The notes beneath the pieces were generated by a model, which was not told where the DNA came from, did not search any database, and worked only from the letters and a program-made list of their open reading frames with translations. From Holdemania massiliensis (GTDB lineage Bacteria; Bacillota_I; Bacilli_A; Erysipelotrichales; Erysipelotrichaceae), in assembly GCF_022440805.1 (NCBI RefSeq), contig NZ_JAKNTK010000001.1:1612001-1676000 (forward strand): a stretch of 64,000 nt of DNA, read 5' to 3'. This document shows positions 51,508 to 60,215 of the stretch, one piece after another. Both the position numbers and the translations under genes were made by a program. Numbering within the stretch: position 1 is the first letter of the stretch; the number at the start of each line of letters is the position of its first letter.

Positions 51508-51524
51508 TGTCGAAAAGTGTCGAT
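51508..51524 (+). promoter_or_regulatory. Tandem 0A boxes upstream of terminase
   Basis: TGTCGAA (51508-51514) and TGTCGAT (51518-51524), 10 bases apart start to start, the same spacing as the paired boxes of the Bacillus abrB operator. They lie between the Spo0A-domain gene and terS, 30 bases before the terS ATG. A single TGTCGAA is expected several times by chance in 64 kb, so the spacing and location carry the argument. Confidence 0.6.
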
Positions 51525-51553
51525 CGCAGAACAAATCTATTGGAGGTGATAGG

Positions 51554-52009
51554 ATGCGCGGTAAATATGAGACACATGTTAAGCCTAAGATGGATCTGAT
51601 TGCACAGTGGGCACGGGATGGTGCAATCGAGCGGGACATTGCCAAAAATCTAGGCGTATCCGAGAGCACGTTCAGCGGGTATAAAAAAGAGCACGAGGAG
51701 CTGATGCAGACCTTAACAGTCAATAAAGAGGTCGCAGATGCTCGTGTCGAGAGCGCCCTGTACAAACGGGCTATCGGATACAAATACGATGAGGTATGCA
51801 CAGAGGTTGGCCCCGATGGTATAAAAACCAAAACAACAACCAAGCAGGTGTTGCCGGATGTCACCGCGCAGATCTTCTGGTTAAAGAACCGCTGCCCAGA
51901 CAAATGGCGGGATAAGCAGAATATGGAGCTATCAGGAGAGGTTAAAATAAACAACCCTTATGCTGACCTAACAACTGAGGAATTAAAGAAGTTGATTCGT
52001 GATGGATGA
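51554..52009 (+). CDS. terS: Terminase small subunit
   Basis: 151 residues. Helix-turn-helix near the start (GAIERDIAKNLGVSESTFSGYKKEH), then VESALYKRAIGYKYDEVCTE and LPDVTAQIFWLKNRCPDKWRDK, the pattern of Firmicutes TerS. It recognises the packaging site and brings in the large subunit. ATG at 51554 follows ggaggtgatagg; an in-frame ATG at 51485 has no such site and would place the 0A boxes in coding sequence. Confidence 0.85.
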   Translation: MRGKYETHVKPKMDLIAQWARDGAIERDIAKNLGVSESTFSGYKKEHEELMQTLTVNKEVADARVESALYKRAIGYKYDEVCTEVGPDGIKTKTTTKQVLPDVTAQIFWLKNRCPDKWRDKQNMELSGEVKINNPYADLTTEELKKLIRDG

Positions 52010-53408
52010 AGTGATCGTCAGAGGAGCTAAGATAGAACTTGCACGGCGTGAGTTCTTTTATTTTTGTCAGCTGAAAGCTCCGGATTTCTACAAGGATGAT
52101 AGAACGCATCTTGCAAAATTGTGTAATGAGTTTCAGGAGTTCTCTGAATCTCAGGACGATGTTCTTATTATTGCGATGCCACCACGTCACGGAAAATCAA
52201 GAACAGCTGGAAACTTTGTTGAGTGGCTATTAGGCAAGGACAAAACAAAAAAGATCATGACGGGATCTTACAACGAAACTTTGTCTACTGTCTTTTCTAA
52301 AAATGTGCGTGATTCCATTATGGAAGAGAAAGCGGATGCTAATCGCATCGTTTTTTCTGATATTTTCCCAGGGCATCGTATTAAACAGGGTGATGGAGCA
52401 ATGAACCTTTGGAGCTTAGAAGGCGGGTATAACAATTATCTTGCTACTAGTCCAAAAGGCACGGCCACTGGCTTTGGAGCGGACTACCTCATAATTGATG
52501 ACTTGATAAAAAGCGCTGAGGAAGCATTTAATGCAAGGGTGCTCGCTGAGCACTGGAGTTGGTTTACTAATACCATGCTATCGCGCTTAGAAGAATGTGG
52601 AAAGATCATCATTATCATGACTCGGTGGGCAACAGAGGACTTGGCAGGAAAGGCGTTGAAGGCATTTCAGGAAGATGGTAAAAAGGTACGCTATGTAGTG
52701 ATGAAGGCACTCCAGGAAAATGGAGAAATGTTGTGTCCTACTTTACTCAGCTATAAGAGTTACCTTTCTAAGACAAGGCACATGGCAAAAGAGATAGCCT
52801 TAGCCAATTATCAGCAAGAGCCGATTGACGTCAAAGGCCGGCTGTACACGAGATTTAAAACCTATGATAGACTTCCGCTTGATTCCTCGGGGAAACCTTT
52901 GTTTACAGCTATTAAGAATTACACAGATACTGCAGATAAGGGAGAAGATTACCTCTGCTCAATCACGTATGGGGAATACGAAAAAGAAGCTTACTTATTG
53001 GATGTCTACTACACAAAAGACCCAATGGAAGTCACCGAACCAGAGACCGCCAAACGATTGATGGAAACAGGGTGTACGTGGGCTAAGATAGAGGCAAACA
53101 ACGGGGGAAGAGGATTTGCTAGGAATGTTGAAAGACTTTTGCTGCAGGGCTATCATTCTAATCGCTGCAGGATTGAACCTTTTACTCAAAGTCAAAATAA
53201 ACAGGCGCGAATTTTAACTAATTCAACATGGGTAATGGATCATATTTATTTTCCTGTAAATTGGGCAGATCGATGGCCGGAGTATTTCGATTCTATGGTG
53301 CGCTATCAAAAAGAAGGCAAGAACGAACATGACGATGCTCAGGATGCAACAACTGGAGTGGCTGAGCAATTTAATAAGACAGGCGGAACGACAATAGGAG
53401 GCTGGTAA
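52002..53408 (+). CDS. terL: Terminase large subunit
   Basis: 468 residues. ATPase with Walker A MPPRHGKSR and Walker B YLIIDDLIKS, and a C-terminal RNase H-like nuclease (YTDTADKGEDYLCS; DDAQDATTGVAEQ). It pumps and cuts phage DNA at the portal. It starts 8 bases inside terS. Confidence 0.93.
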   Translation: MDEVIVRGAKIELARREFFYFCQLKAPDFYKDDRTHLAKLCNEFQEFSESQDDVLIIAMPPRHGKSRTAGNFVEWLLGKDKTKKIMTGSYNETLSTVFSKNVRDSIMEEKADANRIVFSDIFPGHRIKQGDGAMNLWSLEGGYNNYLATSPKGTATGFGADYLIIDDLIKSAEEAFNARVLAEHWSWFTNTMLSRLEECGKIIIIMTRWATEDLAGKALKAFQEDGKKVRYVVMKALQENGEMLCPTLLSYKSYLSKTRHMAKEIALANYQQEPIDVKGRLYTRFKTYDRLPLDSSGKPLFTAIKNYTDTADKGEDYLCSITYGEYEKEAYLLDVYYTKDPMEVTEPETAKRLMETGCTWAKIEANNGGRGFARNVERLLLQGYHSNRCRIEPFTQSQNKQARILTNSTWVMDHIYFPVNWADRWPEYFDSMVRYQKEGKNEHDDAQDATTGVAEQFNKTGGTTIGGW

Positions 53409-53409
53409 C

Positions 53410-54846
53410 ATGGATTTACAAAAGGCGCAAAAACTGCTTAACGCGGCGTTTAGAGATCGCGATCGGCAGCTGGCCGCCGCAAAGAGCGGCGAGGAGTATT
53501 ACCACAACCGATCAAAAATTAAACAGACGGGAGCCGCGGCGATTGACGAGATCAATCGCTTTTTATGTGATCTCGGTAAAAACCCGCTCAAGTCTGCTGA
53601 TAACAGGATCCCGACCGGCTATCACAAAGTCTTTGTTGATCAAAAGATCGGTTATCTGTTTACGTATCCGCCGCAGCTGGATATTGGCAGCCCACAAGCT
53701 AATGATCAGCTTGCACAAACTCTGGGCAGCGACTTTGGTCGTGTATTAAAAAAGCTAGGTCTTGATGCCTCCAACTGGGGGCGGGCATGGCTGCATTACT
53801 ACATCGATGAGCAGCAAAAACTGCAGTATCACTGGGTTAGTCCAGAGCAGATCCTGCCTGTTTATGATGTCAATAACATTAAACTGCCGCTTAAATATCT
53901 GATCCGGACTTATGCGATGACCGATGATGTGGGCGAGACTTATGAGCGTTATGAGATCTGGGATGACAAAGAGTGCAGCTATTTCCTGCGCAAAACGTCA
54001 GAACTGCTCAAAGACGTCAAGCCTGAGCAGCACCCTGAGCAATCTGGTTTTACCGGTCCCAAGGTATTGCCTAACCGGTTCGGCAAGATCCCGTTTATTG
54101 AATTTAGAAATAATGCCGATGCGACAAGTGACTTAGAGATGTACCAGGATCTGATCGACGTCTATGACAAAGTGTTTTCTGGCTTTGCCAATGATATAGA
54201 TGATATTCAGGAGATTATTTACGTTATCAAGAACTATCAAGGACAACGTGAGCAAACCATTTATGACAAGGACGGCAACCCTAAGCAGGTACCGCTGGAT
54301 CCTCTGCAGATGCTTAAAGCATCCAAGTGGATTGGTGTTGACGATAACGGTGGCCTTGAGGTTGTCCACGGCGATATCCCATACGAGGCTCGCAGCAAGT
54401 TTATTGAGCTGCTTAAGGTACAGCTCTACATTGCGGCGATGGCGGTGGATCCTAACCCTGACAAAGTCGGCAACGCGTCGGGCGCTTATCTCGACTACCT
54501 CTATCAGCTGCTTGAACTCAAAGCTGGCATGATGGAGACCGAGTTCCGGCCAAAGATCGACGAGCTGATCAGAGTGATCACCCAGCACACAGGATTAGAC
54601 GATCCGGCCAAGATCGAGCAGACCTGGACACGCAATAAGCCTAAGAATTATCTTGAGATCGTGCAGATGATTACGCAGACACCAAGTGCCATCATGTCAG
54701 ACGAGACCAAAACCAAGGAACACCCGCTAGTTGACAACTGGCAGGATGAGCGAGAGCGGATTAAATCCGAAGAAAAACAACGCCAGGAAGAAATGATGAA
54801 ACTGCCGCAGTTTGGTGACAATCCAGAGGATCCAGTAGATGAGTAA
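53410..54846 (+). CDS. Portal protein (SPP1 gp6-like)
   Basis: 478 residues, with typical portal stretches (FVDQKIGYLFTYPPQ, FGKIPFIEFRNN, DVYDKVFSGFANDIDDIQE, ASGAYLDYLYQLLELKAG). It forms the ring at the head vertex through which DNA passes. aggagg upstream; it overlaps the MuF gene by 8 bases. Confidence 0.92.
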   Translation: MDLQKAQKLLNAAFRDRDRQLAAAKSGEEYYHNRSKIKQTGAAAIDEINRFLCDLGKNPLKSADNRIPTGYHKVFVDQKIGYLFTYPPQLDIGSPQANDQLAQTLGSDFGRVLKKLGLDASNWGRAWLHYYIDEQQKLQYHWVSPEQILPVYDVNNIKLPLKYLIRTYAMTDDVGETYERYEIWDDKECSYFLRKTSELLKDVKPEQHPEQSGFTGPKVLPNRFGKIPFIEFRNNADATSDLEMYQDLIDVYDKVFSGFANDIDDIQEIIYVIKNYQGQREQTIYDKDGNPKQVPLDPLQMLKASKWIGVDDNGGLEVVHGDIPYEARSKFIELLKVQLYIAAMAVDPNPDKVGNASGAYLDYLYQLLELKAGMMETEFRPKIDELIRVITQHTGLDDPAKIEQTWTRNKPKNYLEIVQMITQTPSAIMSDETKTKEHPLVDNWQDERERIKSEEKQRQEEMMKLPQFGDNPEDPVDE

Positions 54847-56413
54847 CAGCAACGCCGACTACTGGAAGAAACGATCTGAGGATCGCTTTAAGGCTGCGGA
54901 GCGCACTGTCGAGGCACAGCAAGAGGAGCTGACACACTTTTTTGACGATGCCCTTAAGGATACGCAGACAGTGATCCGAGACTTCTGGGCGCGCTACGCA
55001 AAAGATAACAAAATAAGTTACTCTGAGGCTCAGAAGCTGCTTAATTTCGAGGAGCTCCGAGAGTTTAAAGATGACTTGAAAACCTTTGAACAGCTCGCTC
55101 GTAGCTCTGTAGGGACGTTTAACTTGGAGTTGGAGAACTTGTCTACTAAATCCAGGATCACGCGTTATCAGGCTCTGGAAACGAATTTGAAGGCAATCAT
55201 GGAAAATCTGACGGGCAAAACCGAGAAGATGATCCAGGATACCGCGAGCAAAGTTTGTGAGGACAGTTTTTACAAGACGTTGTTTGACATTGACCAGTAT
55301 CGTGGATTTCACGGGGACTTCGTCGGGCTCGACGAGAACCTGATCAGGGAGATCATCAGTCAGCCGGTAGCGGGTGCGACTTTTAGCCAGTCGATCTGGC
55401 GCAACCAGCAGAATCTTAACTACCGGGTAAGGCAGACTTTAACAGATGCTATGGCTACGGGGCGCAATCCTTACGAGTTATCAAAAGAGTTTGCCAAAGA
55501 GTTTAACGTTGGTAGGTATGAGGCCTATCGACTGCTTTACACTGAGAGTGCAGCTGTCCATACCGATGCCCAGATGAGGGCCTATAAGGCCGATGGAGTG
55601 CAACAGTATAAGATTGTGGCTACGCTCGACAGCAAGACCAGCAAGATCTGCCAGGAGATGGATGGCAAGCAGTTTGACGTCGATAAAGCGCAAAAAGGCG
55701 AGAACTGCCCTCCCTTCCATCCATGGTGTCGCACGACGACTGCGCCGGTGACCGAGGGCTTGGAGGAGACGGGGACACGGGCGGCCAGAAGCAAAACGAC
55801 AGGCAAGACCGAAAAAGTTCCATCCGACATGAAGTACAAGGAATGGAAAAAGACATATGGTCAAGATAAAGTAAAAACTGTTAAAGCAGTAAAAACAGAA
55901 ATGCTTAAACAGACAGAAGCTTTATCAGAAGATGAAAAAGAAGTCGTACAGAAAATGACCGGGGCTCTTTCTTCAAAAATTAATTCCTTGATAAAACTTG
56001 GAAAGCCTGAAAAGTACGCAGAAGAAATGAAAAAGTTAGATTCAGCAATTTCAAAAGGTGAGATTACAGATGATGTTCTGCTTTACAGAAAAACTGATGT
56101 TCGATTTTTAGATATTTTTCCTAAAGGAACAGCAATAACTGAAGAAACTGTTTCAGAGTTAATTGGGAAAACTGCAACTAATCAAATTTACACGTCCACT
56201 TCATTCGACGATTGGAATTATCCTGGAAGGAATACCGAAATAACCTTAGTTGTAAGAGCGGGAACGAAAAACGCTTTATACGTAAAAGAATATGCTTACG
56301 CTCAATACAAGAATCAAGAAGAAGTTTTATTTGGCAGAGGATTGCGATATAAAATTTTAAATGCTATCCTTGAAGAAGGAAAAGTTCGCATTCTTGCGGA
56401 GGTGGTATCATGA
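54839..56413 (+). CDS. MuF head protein fused to ADP-ribosyltransferase toxin domain
   Basis: 524 residues. Residues 1-320 are an SPP1 gp7/MuF head-morphogenesis protein, with the conserved block TLDSKTSKICQEMDGKQFD ... CPPFHPWCRTTT. After a linker, residues about 375-524 have the features of a secreted ADP-ribosyltransferase: LLYR (R417), YTSTSF (S453-T454-S455) and QEEVLFGRG (Q493-x-E495), the R-S-QxE arrangement of C3-like enzymes. The toxin part is clearly more AT-rich than the MuF part (switch near 55860). MuF proteins enter or sit in the head, so the toxin could be delivered with the DNA. Confidence 0.85.
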   Translation: MSNSNADYWKKRSEDRFKAAERTVEAQQEELTHFFDDALKDTQTVIRDFWARYAKDNKISYSEAQKLLNFEELREFKDDLKTFEQLARSSVGTFNLELENLSTKSRITRYQALETNLKAIMENLTGKTEKMIQDTASKVCEDSFYKTLFDIDQYRGFHGDFVGLDENLIREIISQPVAGATFSQSIWRNQQNLNYRVRQTLTDAMATGRNPYELSKEFAKEFNVGRYEAYRLLYTESAAVHTDAQMRAYKADGVQQYKIVATLDSKTSKICQEMDGKQFDVDKAQKGENCPPFHPWCRTTTAPVTEGLEETGTRAARSKTTGKTEKVPSDMKYKEWKKTYGQDKVKTVKAVKTEMLKQTEALSEDEKEVVQKMTGALSSKINSLIKLGKPEKYAEEMKKLDSAISKGEITDDVLLYRKTDVRFLDIFPKGTAITEETVSELIGKTATNQIYTSTSFDDWNYPGRNTEITLVVRAGTKNALYVKEYAYAQYKNQEEVLFGRGLRYKILNAILEEGKVRILAEVVS

Positions 56414-56595
56414 TTGATTACGAAAAGTATGTCTGGCACATTAAGGCTTTAGGTAGTCTTGAAGAATTTAAAGAATCAGTAGAATTGTGGAAAGAGCTAT
56501 TTCCTGATTTTTCGGACGAAGAAATAGTGAAAATATTAGATGAGGAGCAAGAACTAAAGATAGGTCCAGCGTTTTGGTGCAGACCTTGGAATTAA
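56410..56595 (+). CDS. Putative immunity protein for the MuF-linked toxin
   Basis: 61 residues, acidic (begins MIDYEKYVWHIKALGSLEEF). It overlaps the toxin stop by ATGA, shares its AT-rich composition and is followed by a hairpin. Toxin-immunity pairs are laid out this way, but there is no sequence family to confirm it. Confidence 0.55.
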   Translation: MIDYEKYVWHIKALGSLEEFKESVELWKELFPDFSDEEIVKILDEEQELKIGPAFWCRPWN

Positions 56596-56612
56596 CCCAA
56601 AGCTAAATATTA

Positions 56613-56727
56613 GGTCGCAGAAAATGCGGCCTTTTATTATGCCCTAAGCATGGCACTAAACGGCTTGCTATCCCCAGCGTGTCGGGATATAAATGCACGC
56701 CAAGCGACAACCGCAGAGTGGCTGCGG
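56613..56727 (+). promoter_or_regulatory. Hairpin and structured leader before the scaffold gene
   Basis: ggtcgc / gcggcc (56613-56631) with tttta follows the immunity gene, a moderate terminator. Then tatccc / gggata (56669-56674 / 56684-56689) nested in gcttg / caagc (56663-56705), and ccgca / tgcgg (56711-56727). Possibly a leader controlling the abundant scaffold and capsid proteins. Confidence 0.4.
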
Positions 56728-56761
56728 ATATATAAATTAAATCGCTCGCAAGGAGGAAAAC

Positions 56762-57358
56762 ATGGATTTTTTAAAAGCATTATTTGGCGACAGCGCACTG
56801 ACCTTTGATCAGCTGGTCAATGCGATCCAGGAACACAATGGTAAAGCTGAAAACAAGGAAAAGCAAATTAAGATCGGTAATATCGGTGATGGCAGCTACG
56901 TATCATCCGACAAATTTAAAGCCAAAGAGGCAGAGCTGACCACTGCTAATACAACGATCAAAAACCTGCAGGGAGAAATCAAAAAGTGGGATGGGGTCGA
57001 CGTGGACAAGCTCAAGACTGCAGCTGCGGACTGGGAGACCAAGTACAACCAGGATACCGCTAAGATCCGCACAGACAGCGCAGTTGAGATTGCGCTCATG
57101 CGGGCAAAGGCCAAAAATCCAAAGGCAGCGCGTGCTCTGTTGGACGAGGCGAAGATCAAGCTTGATGGCGACAAAGTACTTGGTCTGGATGATCAGCTGG
57201 AGGCGTTAAAAAAGTCTGACGCATACCTGTTTGACGTTGATGCACCTGCAGGTACAGATCCAACTGCTGGAGGCTTTACTCCACCCGCGGGAGGAGCACC
57301 TAAAGGATCCGAGTTTAACTTTGGCTTTACCACATTAAAAGACATGCCAAAACAATAG
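56762..57358 (+). CDS. Capsid scaffold protein (gp20-like)
   Basis: 198 residues, a central coiled coil (ELTTANTTIKNLQGEIKKWD) and a Gly/Pro-rich tail, the pattern of phage minor structural GP20/scaffold proteins, directly before the capsid gene. aaggagg upstream. Confidence 0.8.
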   Translation: MDFLKALFGDSALTFDQLVNAIQEHNGKAENKEKQIKIGNIGDGSYVSSDKFKAKEAELTTANTTIKNLQGEIKKWDGVDVDKLKTAAADWETKYNQDTAKIRTDSAVEIALMRAKAKNPKAARALLDEAKIKLDGDKVLGLDDQLEALKKSDAYLFDVDAPAGTDPTAGGFTPPAGGAPKGSEFNFGFTTLKDMPKQ

Positions 57359-57371
57359 GAGGTATTTAATT

Positions 57372-58277
57372 ATGGCAGTAGTAAATTATGCAGAACTGTA
57401 TTCAAAAGCATTACTTCAATCTTTCCCGTATGTGCTGCATTTCGGCGCATTATGGAACAGCCCAAACAAAGACATCTACAAGGTAGTTGATGCAGATACC
57501 ATCAAGATCCCGCACATCACTACAAATGGCCGAGTTGATGGTGACCGAGATACAATCGGCGGTTTTACCCGCAACCATGATAACGAGTGGATCACTAAGC
57601 AGCTGCGCAATCACCGTACCTGGGAGACGCTGATCCATCCAATGGATGTCCAGCAGACTGGTGGTGTCATGGCAATCCAGAACGCAACGAAGGTCTATAA
57701 CCAGGAACAGAAATTTCCGGAAATGGACGCCTATACGATCTCCGCTTTATATTCCGACTACATCACCAGCAATGCTGACAAGGTCGTTAAAGTAGATCTG
57801 ACGGTCGATAACATTTTATCTGAGTTTGATAAGCTGATGGAAGCCATGGATGAGGCTCGTGTGCCACAGCAGGGACGCATCCTGTACGTTACTCCACACG
57901 TCAAAACGCTGTTAAAGCAAGCCAAGGACATCCAACGGATCATCAGCGCAGAGGGCGGAGAAAAGTCCGTTAATCGTAACATCAGCCGCATTGATGAGGT
58001 CATGATTGAACCGGCAGTACCATCGGAACTCATGAAGACTGTGTATGACTTTACGAAGGGCTGGAAGGTCGGCGCTTCGGCGCGTCAGCTGCACATGCTG
58101 CTGATCCATCCGACTGCAGTGTTACCGTGCGTCAATTACACCTTTGCAGCACTGGATGAGCCATCCGCAAAGACTAAGGGCAAGCAGTTATACTTTGAAG
58201 AATCGTTTGAAGATATGTTTGCGCTGGACTACAAGATGGGCGCTATCGCATTTATCCAAGAGCCGGATGCGGCGTAA
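57372..58277 (+). CDS. Major capsid protein
   Basis: 301 residues (begins MAVVNYAELYSKALLQSFPY). Stretches such as QRIISAEGGEKSVNRNISRIDEV and KVGASARQLHMLLIHPTAVLP are typical of HK97-fold capsids in Firmicutes phages, and its place after the scaffold fits. taggagg upstream. Confidence 0.85.
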   Translation: MAVVNYAELYSKALLQSFPYVLHFGALWNSPNKDIYKVVDADTIKIPHITTNGRVDGDRDTIGGFTRNHDNEWITKQLRNHRTWETLIHPMDVQQTGGVMAIQNATKVYNQEQKFPEMDAYTISALYSDYITSNADKVVKVDLTVDNILSEFDKLMEAMDEARVPQQGRILYVTPHVKTLLKQAKDIQRIISAEGGEKSVNRNISRIDEVMIEPAVPSELMKTVYDFTKGWKVGASARQLHMLLIHPTAVLPCVNYTFAALDEPSAKTKGKQLYFEESFEDMFALDYKMGAIAFIQEPDAA

Positions 58278-58289
58278 GGGGGTATAGTT

Positions 58290-58607
58290 GTGTTACGGAT
58301 TAAAAGACGCAATCGTGAGTTGTTAATCGATGATCGCGATAAGGCGACATATCTCAGTGACGGCTACGATGTTATCGACGATAAGGGGCATATCGTAGAG
58401 CCAGCAACTGGCGGTAAGACGATCAGCTATGCTGAGCACCTGGCAGAGATCAACGCTTTGAAAGCCCGGATTAAACCGGATCAAAGCGCAGAATTGGAGG
58501 CGCTGAAAGATAAGTTGCAAGAAGCAGAAAAGACGATCCACGGATTAAAGACGGAGTTAGGCAAGCTGAAAAGCAAGGAAAAGAAAAATGCCGAAGCTGC
58601 GGGTTGA
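58290..58607 (+). CDS. Phage structural accessory protein, unknown
   Basis: 105 residues from a GTG with gggggt upstream. An N-terminal strand region (RNRELLIDDRDKATYLSDGY) resembles the short domain that often follows capsid genes; the C-terminus is a coiled coil. Overlaps the next gene by 20 bases. Confidence 0.55.
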   Translation: MLRIKRRNRELLIDDRDKATYLSDGYDVIDDKGHIVEPATGGKTISYAEHLAEINALKARIKPDQSAELEALKDKLQEAEKTIHGLKTELGKLKSKEKKNAEAAG

Positions 58608-58962
58608 GGCAGAGAAGCAAGTCTTAAACATCGTGGATCAGCTTGTCTTGCGCAATCCAGAGTTAATGCAGGAGGATCTGACCTCAGCGGTTACGCGGAT
58701 CCGATCCTCCATCCTCAACTATTGTCGGATCCCGATCCAGGCGCTTGTGCCAGATGGACTAGAGGAGGTCTGGATAGAGGCAGCGCTGCAGCTGCACAAT
58801 GCTGGTAAGGCTGCGGATGGACTTAACCAACGAGTTAAGTCTATTAGTGAGGGAGATGCAACAGTCCAATTTGAGAGTGGATCAGAGACGGTCACGCTAC
58901 AATCGATCATCAACAGTTATACAGGAGAGCTTAATCAGTATAGGAGACTATTCCCATGGTAG
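58588..58962 (+). CDS. Head-tail connector (gp6/gp15-like adaptor)
   Basis: 124 residues, helical, of the phage gp6-like head-tail adaptor type (VTRIRSSILNYCRIP, ALQLHNAGKAADGLNQRVKSISEGD). It seats under the portal. Overlaps both neighbours. Confidence 0.7.
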   Translation: MPKLRVEAEKQVLNIVDQLVLRNPELMQEDLTSAVTRIRSSILNYCRIPIQALVPDGLEEVWIEAALQLHNAGKAADGLNQRVKSISEGDATVQFESGSETVTLQSIINSYTGELNQYRRLFPW

Positions 58963-59306
58963 CCACATTAGCTGATCTGTTGGACAGCCGACGTGAGGAC
59001 AGCTGCACAATCCAACGGATCCAGCCAGAGGTAGCTGGAGCCTTGGATCGTAACGAGCAATATGTTGACGTCAAAAAAGGTGTGCGTTGTCACTTATCTG
59101 TTAAGACAATGTCTGTGCCTGATGGTGTAGGGAGATATCAGGTTGTTAATGTTTTCCAGATCTTCACACGTCCGGAGGTAGAGATAAAGCAAGGTGATCG
59201 CTTGATCGTTATAAAGCAAGGGCTGACTTATGTCTTAACTGCAGGTAAGGCAATCCGCTATGGTAGTCACCTGGAGGTGACCTGCCAGGAGGTCACAGAC
59301 CTATGA
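58956..59306 (+). CDS. Head closure / stopper protein
   Basis: 116 residues, strand-rich (MVATLADLLDSRREDSCTIQ..., VFQIFTRPEVEIKQGDRLIV), of the size and place of SPP1 gp16-type stoppers. It seals the head before tail joining. Confidence 0.6.
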   Translation: MVATLADLLDSRREDSCTIQRIQPEVAGALDRNEQYVDVKKGVRCHLSVKTMSVPDGVGRYQVVNVFQIFTRPEVEIKQGDRLIVIKQGLTYVLTAGKAIRYGSHLEVTCQEVTDL

Positions 59307-59782
59307 GTGATAACATTTTTGCCGAGTTTCTCGAAACTCTCAAAAAACTAGATGTGGATCTGAAAGAGTCTCAGATAAAGGTTGTTGATATGGCCATGGA
59401 TGTTATGCAGCGATCCGCTGTGCAAAATACGCCAGTGGGTAGTTATGATAAAGAGGTCAATTTTATTACCTCTAAAGGTGAGCACGTCCATTTTACAACC
59501 TCTGTTGCTCGTCAGGGAGGTACTCTGCGGCGAGGTTGGCACCTAAGTCGCACCTATGTCCGTAAAGGGCAGGTACAAAAGTACATAACCAACAATGTGG
59601 ATTATGCGGTCTATGTTAATAATGGACATCGTTTGGTTGCCATTGTCGACGGTGTAAAGATAACTACTGGTTATGTCCCCGGTCAGTTTTTTTTGGAGTC
59701 AGCAGTAAAAACTGCGGAGAGAGCACTGTCCTGGATTTATGATGCAGAGCTGAGGAGGGTCAAAGCAAAACATGGTTTATGA
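59303..59782 (+). CDS. HK97 gp10-like tail-completion protein
   Basis: 159 residues. MQRSAVQNTPVGSYDKEVN ... GGTLRRGWHLS ... YAVYVNNGHR is the HK97-gp10 pattern. It helps join tail to head. Overlaps the previous gene by ATGA. Confidence 0.75.
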   Translation: MSDNIFAEFLETLKKLDVDLKESQIKVVDMAMDVMQRSAVQNTPVGSYDKEVNFITSKGEHVHFTTSVARQGGTLRRGWHLSRTYVRKGQVQKYITNNVDYAVYVNNGHRLVAIVDGVKITTGYVPGQFFLESAVKTAERALSWIYDAELRRVKAKHGL

Positions 59783-60215
59783 TCTGATACAAGCGATCGC
59801 GTCTTGGATAAAAACTCAGTATCCTGACGTCAAAATTTACGATAGTCCTGTATTGCAAGACATCAAGCTGCCTTGCTTTTTTATTACCACGCTGCAGATT
59901 GATGAGGTATCCAGCTTAAAGGATTACTACCGGCGTGACATCCCATTTGTGATCGACTACCTGCCTGATGATCGCAAGTCTAACTTTATGGATGACATTT
60001 ATCAGGTACAGGATACCTTCGGGCTACCGTTTAGGCAGTTAGCTTTAAATGATAAGCAGCTTTGGTTTAAAAATAAAACGATCAGTTATGATCGTGAACA
60101 GAAAGTCCTGCACATCCAGTTTATGCTGGATATCCGGCAGGCACTGGATCCGAGTGATCCAGAAATGAATAACCTATCGCTCGAGGAAGGAGTGAAACAT
60201 GATGAACATGAATAA
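59772..60215 (+). CDS. Tail terminator-like protein
   Basis: 147 residues (MVYDLIQAIASWIKTQYPDV ... LQIDEVSSLKDYYRRDIPF), resembling the DUF6838/tail-terminator group always found between gp10-like and sheath genes. Overlaps both neighbours. Confidence 0.65.
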   Translation: MVYDLIQAIASWIKTQYPDVKIYDSPVLQDIKLPCFFITTLQIDEVSSLKDYYRRDIPFVIDYLPDDRKSNFMDDIYQVQDTFGLPFRQLALNDKQLWFKNKTISYDREQKVLHIQFMLDIRQALDPSDPEMNNLSLEEGVKHDEHE

